Source: Helicobacter suis
GTDB taxonomy: Bacteria > Campylobacterota > Campylobacteria > Campylobacterales > Helicobacteraceae
Direction of reading: 5' to 3'
DNA: 64,000 bases
Assembly (NCBI RefSeq): GCF_902196135.1
Contig: NZ_CABIKE010000001.1
Span: 186,001-250,000 of the forward strand
The translations under genes and the position numbers were made by a program. Positions within the stretch are counted from its first letter, which is position 1. The number at the start of each line of letters is the position of its first letter. Below are positions 28,588 to 36,749 of this stretch, one piece after another. The notes beneath the pieces were generated by a model, which had not been told where the DNA came from, made no database searches, and was given only the letters and a program-made list of their open reading frames with translations.

Positions 28588-29189
28588 TACAAACCTTTTA
28601 GCGGGGTAAAGATAGTGTGGTAATCTATGCGAAAACCTTGTATGCTCTCTTGAGCTCTAGGGCTTTCTAGCCATTTTAAAAAAATCTTACCTTCTTGTGA
28701 ATGGCATGGATTAGCCCAAAAATAGCGCATATGCAAAGGTTTATAAAGCAGAGGTGGGAGGGTGTTTTTCTTTTGTAAATACAGGTGGTAACTAATTAAA
28801 ATCAAATCGCTAGACTGGTAGGGCTTAAAGGTGTGTAACATCATTTTAAGGTGGGGCGTATTTTTTAAAATATGAAGCACCTTAGCCGGTTTTTTACCCT
28901 GAAAATAGCCTTGCCATTGTTTAGAACCTAAGAGTAATAATTCCTCTTGAAAAAGCGCTTTTTCTGCTTTGATTTTGCTACCCTGCAAAGCGCTTTTAGA
29001 GAGAATATAGCCCTGTGCCATGCAAATATGCTTAGGGGGTTTGATCCAGTTAATTTTTTGGGAGTTATCTTGTTGAAAAACCTCTTGGAGTAAATCTAAA
29101 AACCCCTCTTGGTTGCTTAAATCGCTTGCAATCACAAGAGGCTTAGCACATAAAGGAAAAGCCAGCAGAGCTAGCATTAAAAGGCGCAT
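28587..29189 (-). CDS. Small periplasmic binding-protein-like protein
   Basis: The 200-residue protein begins with a signal peptide (residues 1-15, [17 protein letters not shown]), so it is probably periplasmic. The remainder resembles a shortened type II solute-binding protein: [20 protein letters not shown] at the start, and a C-terminal [27 protein letters not shown] that looks like the end of tungstate/molybdate-binding TupA-type proteins. The family is usually 250-270 residues, so about a quarter is missing. There is no adjacent permease or ATPase. It shares its start with the htpG stop (TAATG) and is followed directly by guaA, so it is cotranscribed. The ligand is unknown. Confidence 0.6.
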   Translation of the reverse strand: MRLLMLALLAFPLCAKPLVIASDLSNQEGFLDLLQEVFQQDNSQKINWIKPPKHICMAQGYILSKSALQGSKIKAEKALFQEELLLLGSKQWQGYFQGKKPAKVLHILKNTPHLKMMLHTFKPYQSSDLILISYHLYLQKKNTLPPLLYKPLHMRYFWANPCHSQEGKIFLKWLESPRAQESIQGFRIDYHTIFTPLKGL

Positions 29190-31051
29190 TAAAAGGCGCG
29201 TAAAATGGTTTTATTAAGTCGCTCGCTAAAGGCTTTAGCGTTTTTAAGTGCACCCTTTTCTAAGAGCTTAGCGCTATCAAAGAGCAGATGGGCTATATCA
29301 GAAAGAATAGCCTTATCCTCAATTTCTTTGAGTTTTTGGATAATGGCATGACTAATATTAAGTTCTAAAGTTTTAGGCTGGTTGGGGACATCTTGACCCA
29401 TTTGGCGCATTAAATTAGCCATCATCGCGCTTTGCTCCTCACCTACTAACATCACCGCAGAACTCAAATCTTTAGCCAAAGTAACATCTTTGATTTCCTC
29501 TTTTAGCGCTTCTTTAAAAGCTTGCAGTACGGGGCTAAATTCTTTTTTCTCTTCCTCGCTAACTTCAGCTAAATCTAACTCTTTAAGGGTTTCTGCAGCA
29601 CTAGCATCTTTGAGGGGTATTTTTTCATACTCGCCTATGCCCGGGATTACAAAGCTATCCACCTCATCGCCCATAAGCAAGACATCAAAACCCTTTTTGG
29701 CGTATTTTTCTAAAAGCGGAGAGGCTTTTAATAGATCTAAATTATCGCCTAACATGTAATAAATGCTCTTTTGATCAGCTGGCATGTTTTCTTTATAAGA
29801 TTTAAAAGAGAGAAACTCCGCCCCGCTAGAGCTAGCAAAGCGCAATAAATCTAAAAGCTTATCTTTGTTTTCAAAATCGCTATGCAAGCCCTCTTTAAGC
29901 ACCCGCCCAAACTGTGTATAAAACTTTTTATAGTCTTCCTCATTCTCACTTAAGCGTTCAAATTCGGCTAGGATTTTCTTAGTGGAGGCGCTTTTGATAT
30001 TGGCTAGGATTTTATTTTGCTGCAAAATCTCGCGACTCACATTTAAGGGCAAATCCTCGCTATCAATGATCCCCCGGATAAAGCGCAAATACTGGGGCAA
30101 GAGTTCTTTATCATTATCGGTGATAAAAACCCGCTTAACATAAAGTTTAACTCCGGATTGATAATCCACACGGAACAGATCAAAGGGTGCTGTGCTAGGG
30201 ATATAAAAAAGGGTGTTGTATTCTAAATGCCCCTCAACTTTGTTATGTATCCACGCCATAGGTGCGCTATTATCATGGGCAAAGCTTTTATAAAATTCTT
30301 TGTAATCCTCCTCTGTAAGCTCGCTTTTATTCATGCGCCAAAGGGCTTTAGCGCTATTAATTTGGGTGCATTTCTCTTCCGTGATCTCTTTTTTATTATC
30401 CCCCTCGCCTTCAAATTTGCTTTCAGTATAGGTTAGAAAAATAGGGAAAGGGATATGCTCAGAGTATTTTTTAACGATATTTTCAATTTCATAGCGGCTC
30501 GCAAACTTAGCTTCTTCTTCTTTGAGATAAAGCGTAATTTGTGTACCTTGCAATTCTTTAACACAAGGACTAATCTCATAACTACCCTTGCCATCGCTCA
30601 CCCATGCATAAGCTTGGCTATCTAAAGCCTTTTTACTCTGCACCACAACTTTATCAGCCACCATAAAACTAGAATAAAACCCCACCCCAAACTGCCCAAT
30701 CAGCGCGCTATCTTTCTTTTGATCCCCGCTTAAATTAGATAAAAAGCTTTTCGTACCAGATTTAGCGATAGTGCCTAGATTAGAGATCAAATCGGCCTCA
30801 TCCATGCCAATGCCATTATCTACAATGGTTAAAGTTTTAGCCTTTTCATCAAAGCTTAGATCAATGCGGGGGACAAATTCTAAAGTTTTGTATTTCTCAT
30901 CGCTCAGGGTTAGATAATTGAGTTTATCTAGCGCATCAGAGGCATTAGAGATAAGCTCTCTTAAAAAGATTTCTTTATGGGAGTAAAGCGAATGAATCAT
31001 TAAATCTAAAAGCTGGTTAATTTCGGTTTGAAACGAATGTTTTGAGGACAT
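29189..31051 (-). CDS. htpG: Molecular chaperone HtpG (Hsp90)
   Basis: HtpG is the cytosolic bacterial Hsp90. The 620-residue protein has the GHKL ATPase domain: SLYSHKEIFLRELISNASDALDKL with the essential Glu and Asn, DNGIGM (about 96-101) and GQFGVGFYSSF (about 141-151). The middle domain carries SREILQQNKIL and PLNVSRE, and the C-terminal dimerisation domain ends in a short helical tail. The length is normal. TATAAT on this strand (31081-31086) gives it its own promoter, with a short palindrome overlapping the box that could bind a heat-shock repressor. TTGGAG precedes the ATG. Confidence 0.98.
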   Translation of the reverse strand: MSSKHSFQTEINQLLDLMIHSLYSHKEIFLRELISNASDALDKLNYLTLSDEKYKTLEFVPRIDLSFDEKAKTLTIVDNGIGMDEADLISNLGTIAKSGTKSFLSNLSGDQKKDSALIGQFGVGFYSSFMVADKVVVQSKKALDSQAYAWVSDGKGSYEISPCVKELQGTQITLYLKEEEAKFASRYEIENIVKKYSEHIPFPIFLTYTESKFEGEGDNKKEITEEKCTQINSAKALWRMNKSELTEEDYKEFYKSFAHDNSAPMAWIHNKVEGHLEYNTLFYIPSTAPFDLFRVDYQSGVKLYVKRVFITDNDKELLPQYLRFIRGIIDSEDLPLNVSREILQQNKILANIKSASTKKILAEFERLSENEEDYKKFYTQFGRVLKEGLHSDFENKDKLLDLLRFASSSGAEFLSFKSYKENMPADQKSIYYMLGDNLDLLKASPLLEKYAKKGFDVLLMGDEVDSFVIPGIGEYEKIPLKDASAAETLKELDLAEVSEEEKKEFSPVLQAFKEALKEEIKDVTLAKDLSSAVMLVGEEQSAMMANLMRQMGQDVPNQPKTLELNISHAIIQKLKEIEDKAILSDIAHLLFDSAKLLEKGALKNAKAFSERLNKTILRAF

Positions 31052-31080
31052 GCAGACTCCAAAAATTAAAATAAACGACC

Positions 31081-31097
31081 ATTATAGCACAAGTGCT
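31081..31097 (-). promoter_or_regulatory. htpG promoter with overlapping palindrome
   Basis: Read on the minus strand, TATAAT spans 31086-31081. The perfect inverted repeat AGCAC-AA-GTGCT (31086-31097) sits directly upstream and shares one base with the box. Its place between divergent htpG and purN starts makes it a candidate operator. It does not match the CIRCE or HAIR consensus that I know. Confidence 0.5.
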
Positions 31098-31136
31098 TAA
31101 AATGTGCTAACATACCCTAAAACTTAAAGGATATGC

Positions 31137-31733
31137 ATGCAAGCTTTGCTAGATTCCCTGCCCTCCTCTTTGCTCAAAATTGGTATTCTTTTTAGTGGGC
31201 AGGGTTCTAACATGCAAAATCTCATAGAAACCTTGCATCTTAAACCCCTTATGCGTTTACAAAACAACCAACCTCTTATCTTAAAAGTAGAGATTTGCGC
31301 AACTAATAACCCTAAGGCTATGGGTATAAAGCGCTGTAAACAACTAAATATGCCCTGTGTGGTGTGTTCTAATGAAGAAGAGCTGTTTGAAATTTTATAT
31401 CCTTGCCATTTGATTTGTCTGGCCGGTTTTAATCAGATTCTAAGTCCTAAGTTTTTAAAGCACTTCCTCACAATTAATATCCACCCATCTTTTTTACCAG
31501 AACACAAGGGCAAAGACGCGATCAAACAAAGTTTTTTGAGTCAAAAGGGCACGGGGGTGAGTGTGCACTTTGTAGAGGAGAAAGTAGATAGCGGGCCTAT
31601 TATTTTACAAGAGGCTTTAGAAGTTAAAAAAGAAGAAAGTTTAGAGGATTTTGAAAAAAGAGTACATACACTTGAATACCAACTCTATCCTCAAGCCCTT
31701 TTAAAAGCCCTAGAATTGCGCTTTTTAACATGA
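31137..31733 (+). CDS. purN: Phosphoribosylglycinamide formyltransferase
   Basis: PurN formylates GAR using 10-formyl-tetrahydrofolate in de novo purine synthesis. The 198-residue protein has GILFSGQGSNMQNLIE near the start, the catalytic Asn/His segment TINIHPSFLPEHKG (about 117-130), GTGVSVHFVEEKVDSGPIILQ with the catalytic Asp (about 145-165) and the C-terminal helix. The length fits PurN rather than the longer PurU deformylase, and there is no N-terminal ACT domain. AAAGGA precedes the ATG. The next gene starts inside its stop (ATGA). Confidence 0.88.
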   Translation: MQALLDSLPSSLLKIGILFSGQGSNMQNLIETLHLKPLMRLQNNQPLILKVEICATNNPKAMGIKRCKQLNMPCVVCSNEEELFEILYPCHLICLAGFNQILSPKFLKHFLTINIHPSFLPEHKGKDAIKQSFLSQKGTGVSVHFVEEKVDSGPIILQEALEVKKEESLEDFEKRVHTLEYQLYPQALLKALELRFLT

Positions 31734-32881
31734 GCGATCTTTTCACTTTAGCCACCATTGCGCCTTTAATTGTACTAGCGCCTTATATGAGTCGTCTGTT
31801 TAAAATGCCGGTGGCTGTTTTAGAAATTTTGCTAGGGGCTTTGGGGGTTTATTTTGGATTGATTAGATCTAATCATAGTTTTGACATGCTAGCTGAGGTG
31901 GGGTTTTTATTTTTAATGTTTCTTTGTGGCATGGAAGTAGACTTATACATGTTTAAACAGATTAAAAAGGCTGTTTTAAAAAGAATTTTTGGCTACTTTG
32001 CCATTTTGTATATCACCTCTACTCTCATCGTTTTAGGCTTGCATCTGCCTGCTCTTTATATTATTGCTTTGCCCATTGTGAGTTTGGGCATGATCATGAC
32101 TTTAGTGCGCGATTATGGCAAAGAACCGCCATGGCTAGATTTAGTGCTTAAGGTGGGGGTATTGGGTGAGCTCACTAGCATTGTTTTACTTGTGGTGGTG
32201 GATGGGATTTATTTGCACGGCTTTAGCATGAATTTATACAGAGCCTTGAGCGTTTTACTTGTTTTCTTACTTGCTATTGCTAGCCTTATTAAAATATTTG
32301 GCATTTTGTTTTGGTGGTTTCCGGGGTTAAAAGCTTGGATCATGCCAAGTAATGAGGCCAATCAAGACATCCGTTTTACACTCACCCTTTTCTTTATTTT
32401 AGTAGGGATTGTAGCGTGGCTTAAGCTAGAAATGGTGCTGGGGGCTTTTTTAGCCGGTACACTAGTTTCTACCTTTTTCCCCCACAAACACGAATTATTT
32501 GACAAGCTTAATGATATAGGGTTTGGCTTTTTTGTCCCCCTCTTTTTTATCCATGTAGGCTCCACCCTAAACTTGCATTTAGTACTAGGCAACTACACCA
32601 TCATCACCCATGCCTGTTTAGTCATGGTTGCCATGCTTTATTTGCACCTTAGCACCAGCTTTTTACTCTTTAGGACACATTTTAATAAGAGCAAAAGCAC
32701 GGTATTATTCGCACTAAGTGCCTCTATGCCCTTAACCTTTTTGGTTACCACTGCTAGCGTAGGCTTGCGGGTAGGGGCTATCAACCAAGATACTTATTAT
32801 TCTTTCTTGCTAGCTGCTATCTTTGAGGGGATTTTATTTACTACCCTCATCAAAACGCTACAAAAACAGCCCCTCCGTTAA
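31730..32881 (+). CDS. Cation/proton antiporter, CPA2 (KefB/NapA-like)
   Basis: The 383-residue inner-membrane protein has about twelve helices of the Na+/H+ exchanger superfamily. Motifs include EILLGALGVYFG in an early helix, LAEVGFLFLMFLCGMEVDL (about 50-68) and, in the second half, GAFLAGTLVSTFFP and VPLFFIHVGSTLNLHL. The family exchanges Na+ or K+ for protons. It lacks a C-terminal TrkA-N nucleotide-binding domain, so it is the short form. It is coupled to purN by a 4-bp overlap and faces a convergent OMP gene 17 bp away. Confidence 0.85.
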   Translation: MSDLFTLATIAPLIVLAPYMSRLFKMPVAVLEILLGALGVYFGLIRSNHSFDMLAEVGFLFLMFLCGMEVDLYMFKQIKKAVLKRIFGYFAILYITSTLIVLGLHLPALYIIALPIVSLGMIMTLVRDYGKEPPWLDLVLKVGVLGELTSIVLLVVVDGIYLHGFSMNLYRALSVLLVFLLAIASLIKIFGILFWWFPGLKAWIMPSNEANQDIRFTLTLFFILVGIVAWLKLEMVLGAFLAGTLVSTFFPHKHELFDKLNDIGFGFFVPLFFIHVGSTLNLHLVLGNYTIITHACLVMVAMLYLHLSTSFLLFRTHFNKSKSTVLFALSASMPLTFLVTTASVGLRVGAINQDTYYSFLLAAIFEGILFTTLIKTLQKQPLR

Positions 32882-32898
32882 TTGCTATTAGAAAGATT

Positions 32899-33663
32899 TT
32901 AGAAAGTGTAGATATATCTTAGGTATAAAGAGTAATCGCGCTTCAAGCTGTAGTACAACCCTGCGGTTCGGATAAATTTATTAACCAGCATAGGCAACTT
33001 AACCCCTAGCTCTACACCATTGTGTTTATAAATATTGGTGCGAAAACCAAAGTTTAACCACACATTAAAATTCCCATGGCTAGGTAAGCCTGCCAAAGAA
33101 GCATAAGGGTCATGGGCGCGAATAGCAGCTTTCCATGCATTAAGAGCGCTAGATTGCCAAGTATTACCTCCAATGGCAAAGCCTGCAAACACACCCACAC
33201 TCGCATTTTTGCGATCAATAAAGTTACCTAAAGCATCAACCCCGATACCATAAGCAGTCATGTTTAAGACAACATTTTGATCATAACCTACCAAACTATA
33301 TTGTGGCCCCAAATCAGAAAGCCCATAATCAAAGAAGCCATAATAGCGAATACCTGCCCACTTAGTTTTAGCATTGGGGACTTTGAAGAAAAACTTTTGA
33401 CCAATCATCACGCCAAAGCCATTCATAGCCCCATTGCCATACTTAGCATGCCAACTTACATTCCTGCCCTGCCAGTTGTTGTATTTAGGACCCGTTCCTG
33501 GAGGGTAACTTACCCCACCTTCTGTTGTGTTGTAAAGATTGGTATTCATTCTGCCTTGCCCAATCTGATAACCAACCCCAACAAATGTACCATTCTCTTC
33601 TGCCACCAGAACCCCCATTACCCCAAAGGCTAGAGGGACACCGAGTAGAAACTTTCTCATCAC
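32899..33663 (-). CDS. Small outer-membrane protein, Hop/Hor type
   Basis: The 254-residue protein has a signal peptide (residues 1-21, GVLVAEENG) followed by FVGVGYQIGQGRM, the usual N-terminus of Helicobacter Hop/Hor outer-membrane proteins. The middle has KWAGIRYYGFFDYGLSDLG and GIGVDALGNFIDRKNASVGVFAGFAIGGNTW. The C-terminus ends in alternating hydrophobics and a final Phe (YSLYLRYIYTF), which is the outer-membrane assembly signal. A paralogue with the same order of motifs lies at 56.7-57.4 kb. Function may be adhesion or porin; nothing here decides it. Confidence 0.88.
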   Translation of the reverse strand: MMRKFLLGVPLAFGVMGVLVAEENGTFVGVGYQIGQGRMNTNLYNTTEGGVSYPPGTGPKYNNWQGRNVSWHAKYGNGAMNGFGVMIGQKFFFKVPNAKTKWAGIRYYGFFDYGLSDLGPQYSLVGYDQNVVLNMTAYGIGVDALGNFIDRKNASVGVFAGFAIGGNTWQSSALNAWKAAIRAHDPYASLAGLPSHGNFNVWLNFGFRTNIYKHNGVELGVKLPMLVNKFIRTAGLYYSLKRDYSLYLRYIYTF

Positions 33664-33781
33664 TATCCTTTAACACCATAATCAAAAATTAAGTTAGACT
33701 GCGATCATAACATGTTTAAACTCAGAAAACAAGAATTTTTGTATTTTTTTATTCTAAGAACTCACTCTTGTAAAATCGGAG

Positions 33782-33787
33782 TATAAT
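33782..33787 (+). promoter_or_regulatory. uvrA -10 promoter box
   Basis: TATAAT at 33782-33787 precedes the TTG start of uvrA by 29 bases and leaves a leader of about 23 nt. This supports a start near 33817. No SOS (LexA-like) palindrome is visible, in keeping with Helicobacter lacking a LexA regulon. Confidence 0.6.
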
Positions 33788-33816
33788 ACGAGGCTACTCC
33801 ACCATAAAGAGTTTCT

Positions 33817-36612
33817 TTGCTAGATCACATCAAAATCTACGGCGCTCGGGAAAATAATTTAAAAAACATCGATCTAGAAATCCCTAAAAACCAATTCATT
33901 GTCTTTACGGGTCTGAGTGGTTCGGGTAAGAGTACTCTAGCCTTTGATACGCTGTATGCAGAAGGGCAACGGCGCTATTTAGAATCGCTTAGCAGTTATG
34001 CGCGCCAGTTTTTAGACAAAATGGGGAAACCCGCTGTGGATAAAATTGAAGGCTTGATCCCGGCAGTAGCCATTGATCAAAAAAGCACTAGCAAAAACCC
34101 GCGATCGACTGTGGGTACAATCACTGAAATTTATGACTATTTGCGCCTACTTTTTGCCCGCATTGGATCGCAACACTGCCATAACTGCGGTGCGCCTATT
34201 AGTTCTATGCGTGTTAGCGATATTTTAGATCAGATTCAACAAGATTTTAAGCAAGCAAAAATCCTCATTCTTGCCCCCCTTATTGAAGATAAAAAGGGTA
34301 GTTTTACAGATACTTTAGAGGCCCTGCGCCAAAAGGGTTTTGTGCGCGCCCAAATTGATGGGGTTTTAGTGCGTCTTGATGAGCCGCTTAAACTAGCCAA
34401 AAGTAAAAAACACACCCTTAAAGTACTCACCGATCGCCTAGAGGTGCGAACCGAAAATCAAGCGCGCATGGCACATGCTATAGAAAAGGCGTTAGCTGAG
34501 GGGTTTGGGCGGGTAGAAGTTTTGGATTTAGAGAGCCATAAAAGCCGCCACTACAGCGAACATTTGGCCTGTTTTAATTGTAAAATTAGCTTTGAACCTT
34601 TAGAGCCCTTGCGTTTTTCATTTAATTCGCCCAAAGGGGCATGTGAGGAATGTCTAGGGCTTGGTACTAAATTAGGGCTAGATATTCATAAAATTCTTGA
34701 TCCAAATAGTCCCTTGCAAGAGGCTACCCAAATTCTAAGCCACAACAACTATTACAAGGCGCTTTTTGAAGGGTTTTGTTTAGCCAATCATTTAGACCCC
34801 TTAAAACCTTTTAACCAGCTTAGCCCCACACAACAAGAAGCTTTTTTGTATGGCAATGGTAAAGAAATCCGTTTTTCTTGGAAACAAAAGAGTTTAGAAA
34901 GGCCTTGGCTTGGCATTGTCCAGATTGCCTATGACATCTTTAAAGATAGCCATGATTTGGGACAATACATGGGCGAAAAAATTTGTCCAAGTTGTCAGGG
35001 GCATCGGCTTAAACCCTCTTCTTTAAGCGTACAAGTTGCTGGGCTTAATATCTCTCATTTTTTAGACATGCCCATTAGCGCCGTGTATGCTTTTTTAAAA
35101 GAGGAAGGGCATTTTAATTATTTAAACCCGCAAGAAAGGCGCATTGCTACACCCATTTTAAAAGAAATTATGGAGCGGGTGTTTTTCTTAGTAGATGTAG
35201 GGTTAGGCTATTTGACTTTAGGCCGTGATGCACGCACACTAAGCGGAGGAGAAAGCCAGCGTATCCGCATTGCTAGCCAAATTGGAAGCGGTTTAACCGG
35301 GGTGCTTTATGTGCTAGATGAGCCTAGTATTGGTTTGCATGAAAAAGACACCCTTAAGCTGATTAAAACCCTTAAAAATCTCCAGCAAAAGGGCAATACA
35401 CTTATTATTGTAGAACACGATAAAGAGACAATCAAGCAAGCAGATTTTGTGGTAGATATTGGACCAAAAGCGGGTAAGCACGGCGGGGAGGTGATTTTTA
35501 GTGGCAAGATAGAGGCGCTTTTAAAAAGTAGCCACCCCACCGCCCTTTATCTACAAGGGCTTAAAAACATCACCCGCCCGCCTCATATTCTAAAGAAACC
35601 CGCGCATTTTTTAGAGCTTAAAGAAGTTAATCTGCATAACATTAAAAACTTGCAGGTGAGAATTCCGCTAAGCCAATTTGTCTGTGTAACCGGGGTAAGT
35701 GGGAGTGGGAAAAGCTCTTTAATTTTACAAACTCTCTTGCCCCTTGCACAAGAGCGGCTTAATCACGCTAAAAAGGGGGTTGTGAGTGGGCTATGTGAGG
35801 GTTTGGAGCATTTAGACAAGGTGATTTATTTAGATCAAGCCCCCATAGGCAGAACCCCAAGAAGTAACCCAGCCACCTATACAGGCGTGATGGATGATAT
35901 TCGTGAGTATTTTGCCCAAAGCAAAGAGGCTAAGATTTTAGGCTATAGCGCAAGCCGTTTTAGTTTTAATATCAAGGGGGGGCGTTGTGAGAAATGCCAT
36001 GGCGAAGGAGAAATTAAAATTGAGATGCATTTTTTACCCGATATTTTAGTGCAGTGTGATAGCTGTAAGGGGCATAAATATAACCCCCAAACCCTAGCCA
36101 TTAAAATCCGCAATAAATCTATCGCTGATGTGCTGGCTATGAGTGTGGAGGAGGCGCTAGAATTTTTTAGTAAAATCCCTAAAATTGCGGGTAAATTACA
36201 AACACTAATTGATGTGGGTTTGGGCTACATCACTTTAGGGCAGAGCGCGACGACACTAAGTGGAGGCGAAGCCCAGCGTATTAAACTAGCTAAGGAACTT
36301 AGCCGCAAAGATACCGGTAAAACCCTTTATATTTTAGATGAACCCACAACAGGACTACACTTTGAAGATATTCAACTTCTTTTAAATGTTTTGCATTCGC
36401 TCGTAGAGTTAGGTAATTCTATGGTGGTGATTGAACACAACTTAGATATTGTGAAAAACGCGGATTATATTATTGATATGGGCCCTGAGGGGGGGGATTT
36501 AGGCGGGAAAATTATTGCCACAGGTTCGCCAAGCACTTTAGCTAAAAACCATTCTAAAACAGGGAGTTATACGGGAAAATTTTTAGCACAGGAGTTAGGG
36601 CTAGACACATAA
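33817..36612 (+). CDS. uvrA: Excinuclease ABC subunit A
   Basis: UvrA finds DNA damage and loads UvrB in nucleotide excision repair. The 931-residue protein has two ABC ATPase modules: Walker A GLSGSGKSTLAFDTL (about 33-47) and GVSGSGKSSLIL (about 629-640), with signatures TLSGGESQRIRIASQIGS and TLSGGEAQRIKLAKEL. The zinc fingers are also present (CHNCGAPI; CFNCKI with CEECLGLG; CEKCHGEGEIKIEMHFLPD with CDSCKGHKY). Translation starts at TTG (33817); no closer ATG fits the promoter and normal N-terminus. Two G tracts (seven at 35976-35982, eight at 36489-36496) lie in the coding sequence. Confidence 0.97.
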   Translation: MLDHIKIYGARENNLKNIDLEIPKNQFIVFTGLSGSGKSTLAFDTLYAEGQRRYLESLSSYARQFLDKMGKPAVDKIEGLIPAVAIDQKSTSKNPRSTVGTITEIYDYLRLLFARIGSQHCHNCGAPISSMRVSDILDQIQQDFKQAKILILAPLIEDKKGSFTDTLEALRQKGFVRAQIDGVLVRLDEPLKLAKSKKHTLKVLTDRLEVRTENQARMAHAIEKALAEGFGRVEVLDLESHKSRHYSEHLACFNCKISFEPLEPLRFSFNSPKGACEECLGLGTKLGLDIHKILDPNSPLQEATQILSHNNYYKALFEGFCLANHLDPLKPFNQLSPTQQEAFLYGNGKEIRFSWKQKSLERPWLGIVQIAYDIFKDSHDLGQYMGEKICPSCQGHRLKPSSLSVQVAGLNISHFLDMPISAVYAFLKEEGHFNYLNPQERRIATPILKEIMERVFFLVDVGLGYLTLGRDARTLSGGESQRIRIASQIGSGLTGVLYVLDEPSIGLHEKDTLKLIKTLKNLQQKGNTLIIVEHDKETIKQADFVVDIGPKAGKHGGEVIFSGKIEALLKSSHPTALYLQGLKNITRPPHILKKPAHFLELKEVNLHNIKNLQVRIPLSQFVCVTGVSGSGKSSLILQTLLPLAQERLNHAKKGVVSGLCEGLEHLDKVIYLDQAPIGRTPRSNPATYTGVMDDIREYFAQSKEAKILGYSASRFSFNIKGGRCEKCHGEGEIKIEMHFLPDILVQCDSCKGHKYNPQTLAIKIRNKSIADVLAMSVEEALEFFSKIPKIAGKLQTLIDVGLGYITLGQSATTLSGGEAQRIKLAKELSRKDTGKTLYILDEPTTGLHFEDIQLLLNVLHSLVELGNSMVVIEHNLDIVKNADYIIDMGPEGGDLGGKIIATGSPSTLAKNHSKTGSYTGKFLAQELGLDT

Positions 36613-36749
36613 GATATAAGACTCCATTATATTTTTTATATTTTCATTATAACAAAGCTGAAACTTACTTTAAAAAGCTTTTGGTGCCAGAGTGGCTCAG
36701 ACTTAAGATTAGCTTGGATATTATTTTATATATTATCTAAGGCTTTTAT

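Noticed and set aside
36682-36712. tRNA-like start (GTGCCAGAGTGGCTCAGACT) upstream of the broken chemoreceptor
   Set aside because: No matching acceptor stem, T arm or anticodon arm follows in the next 90 bases.
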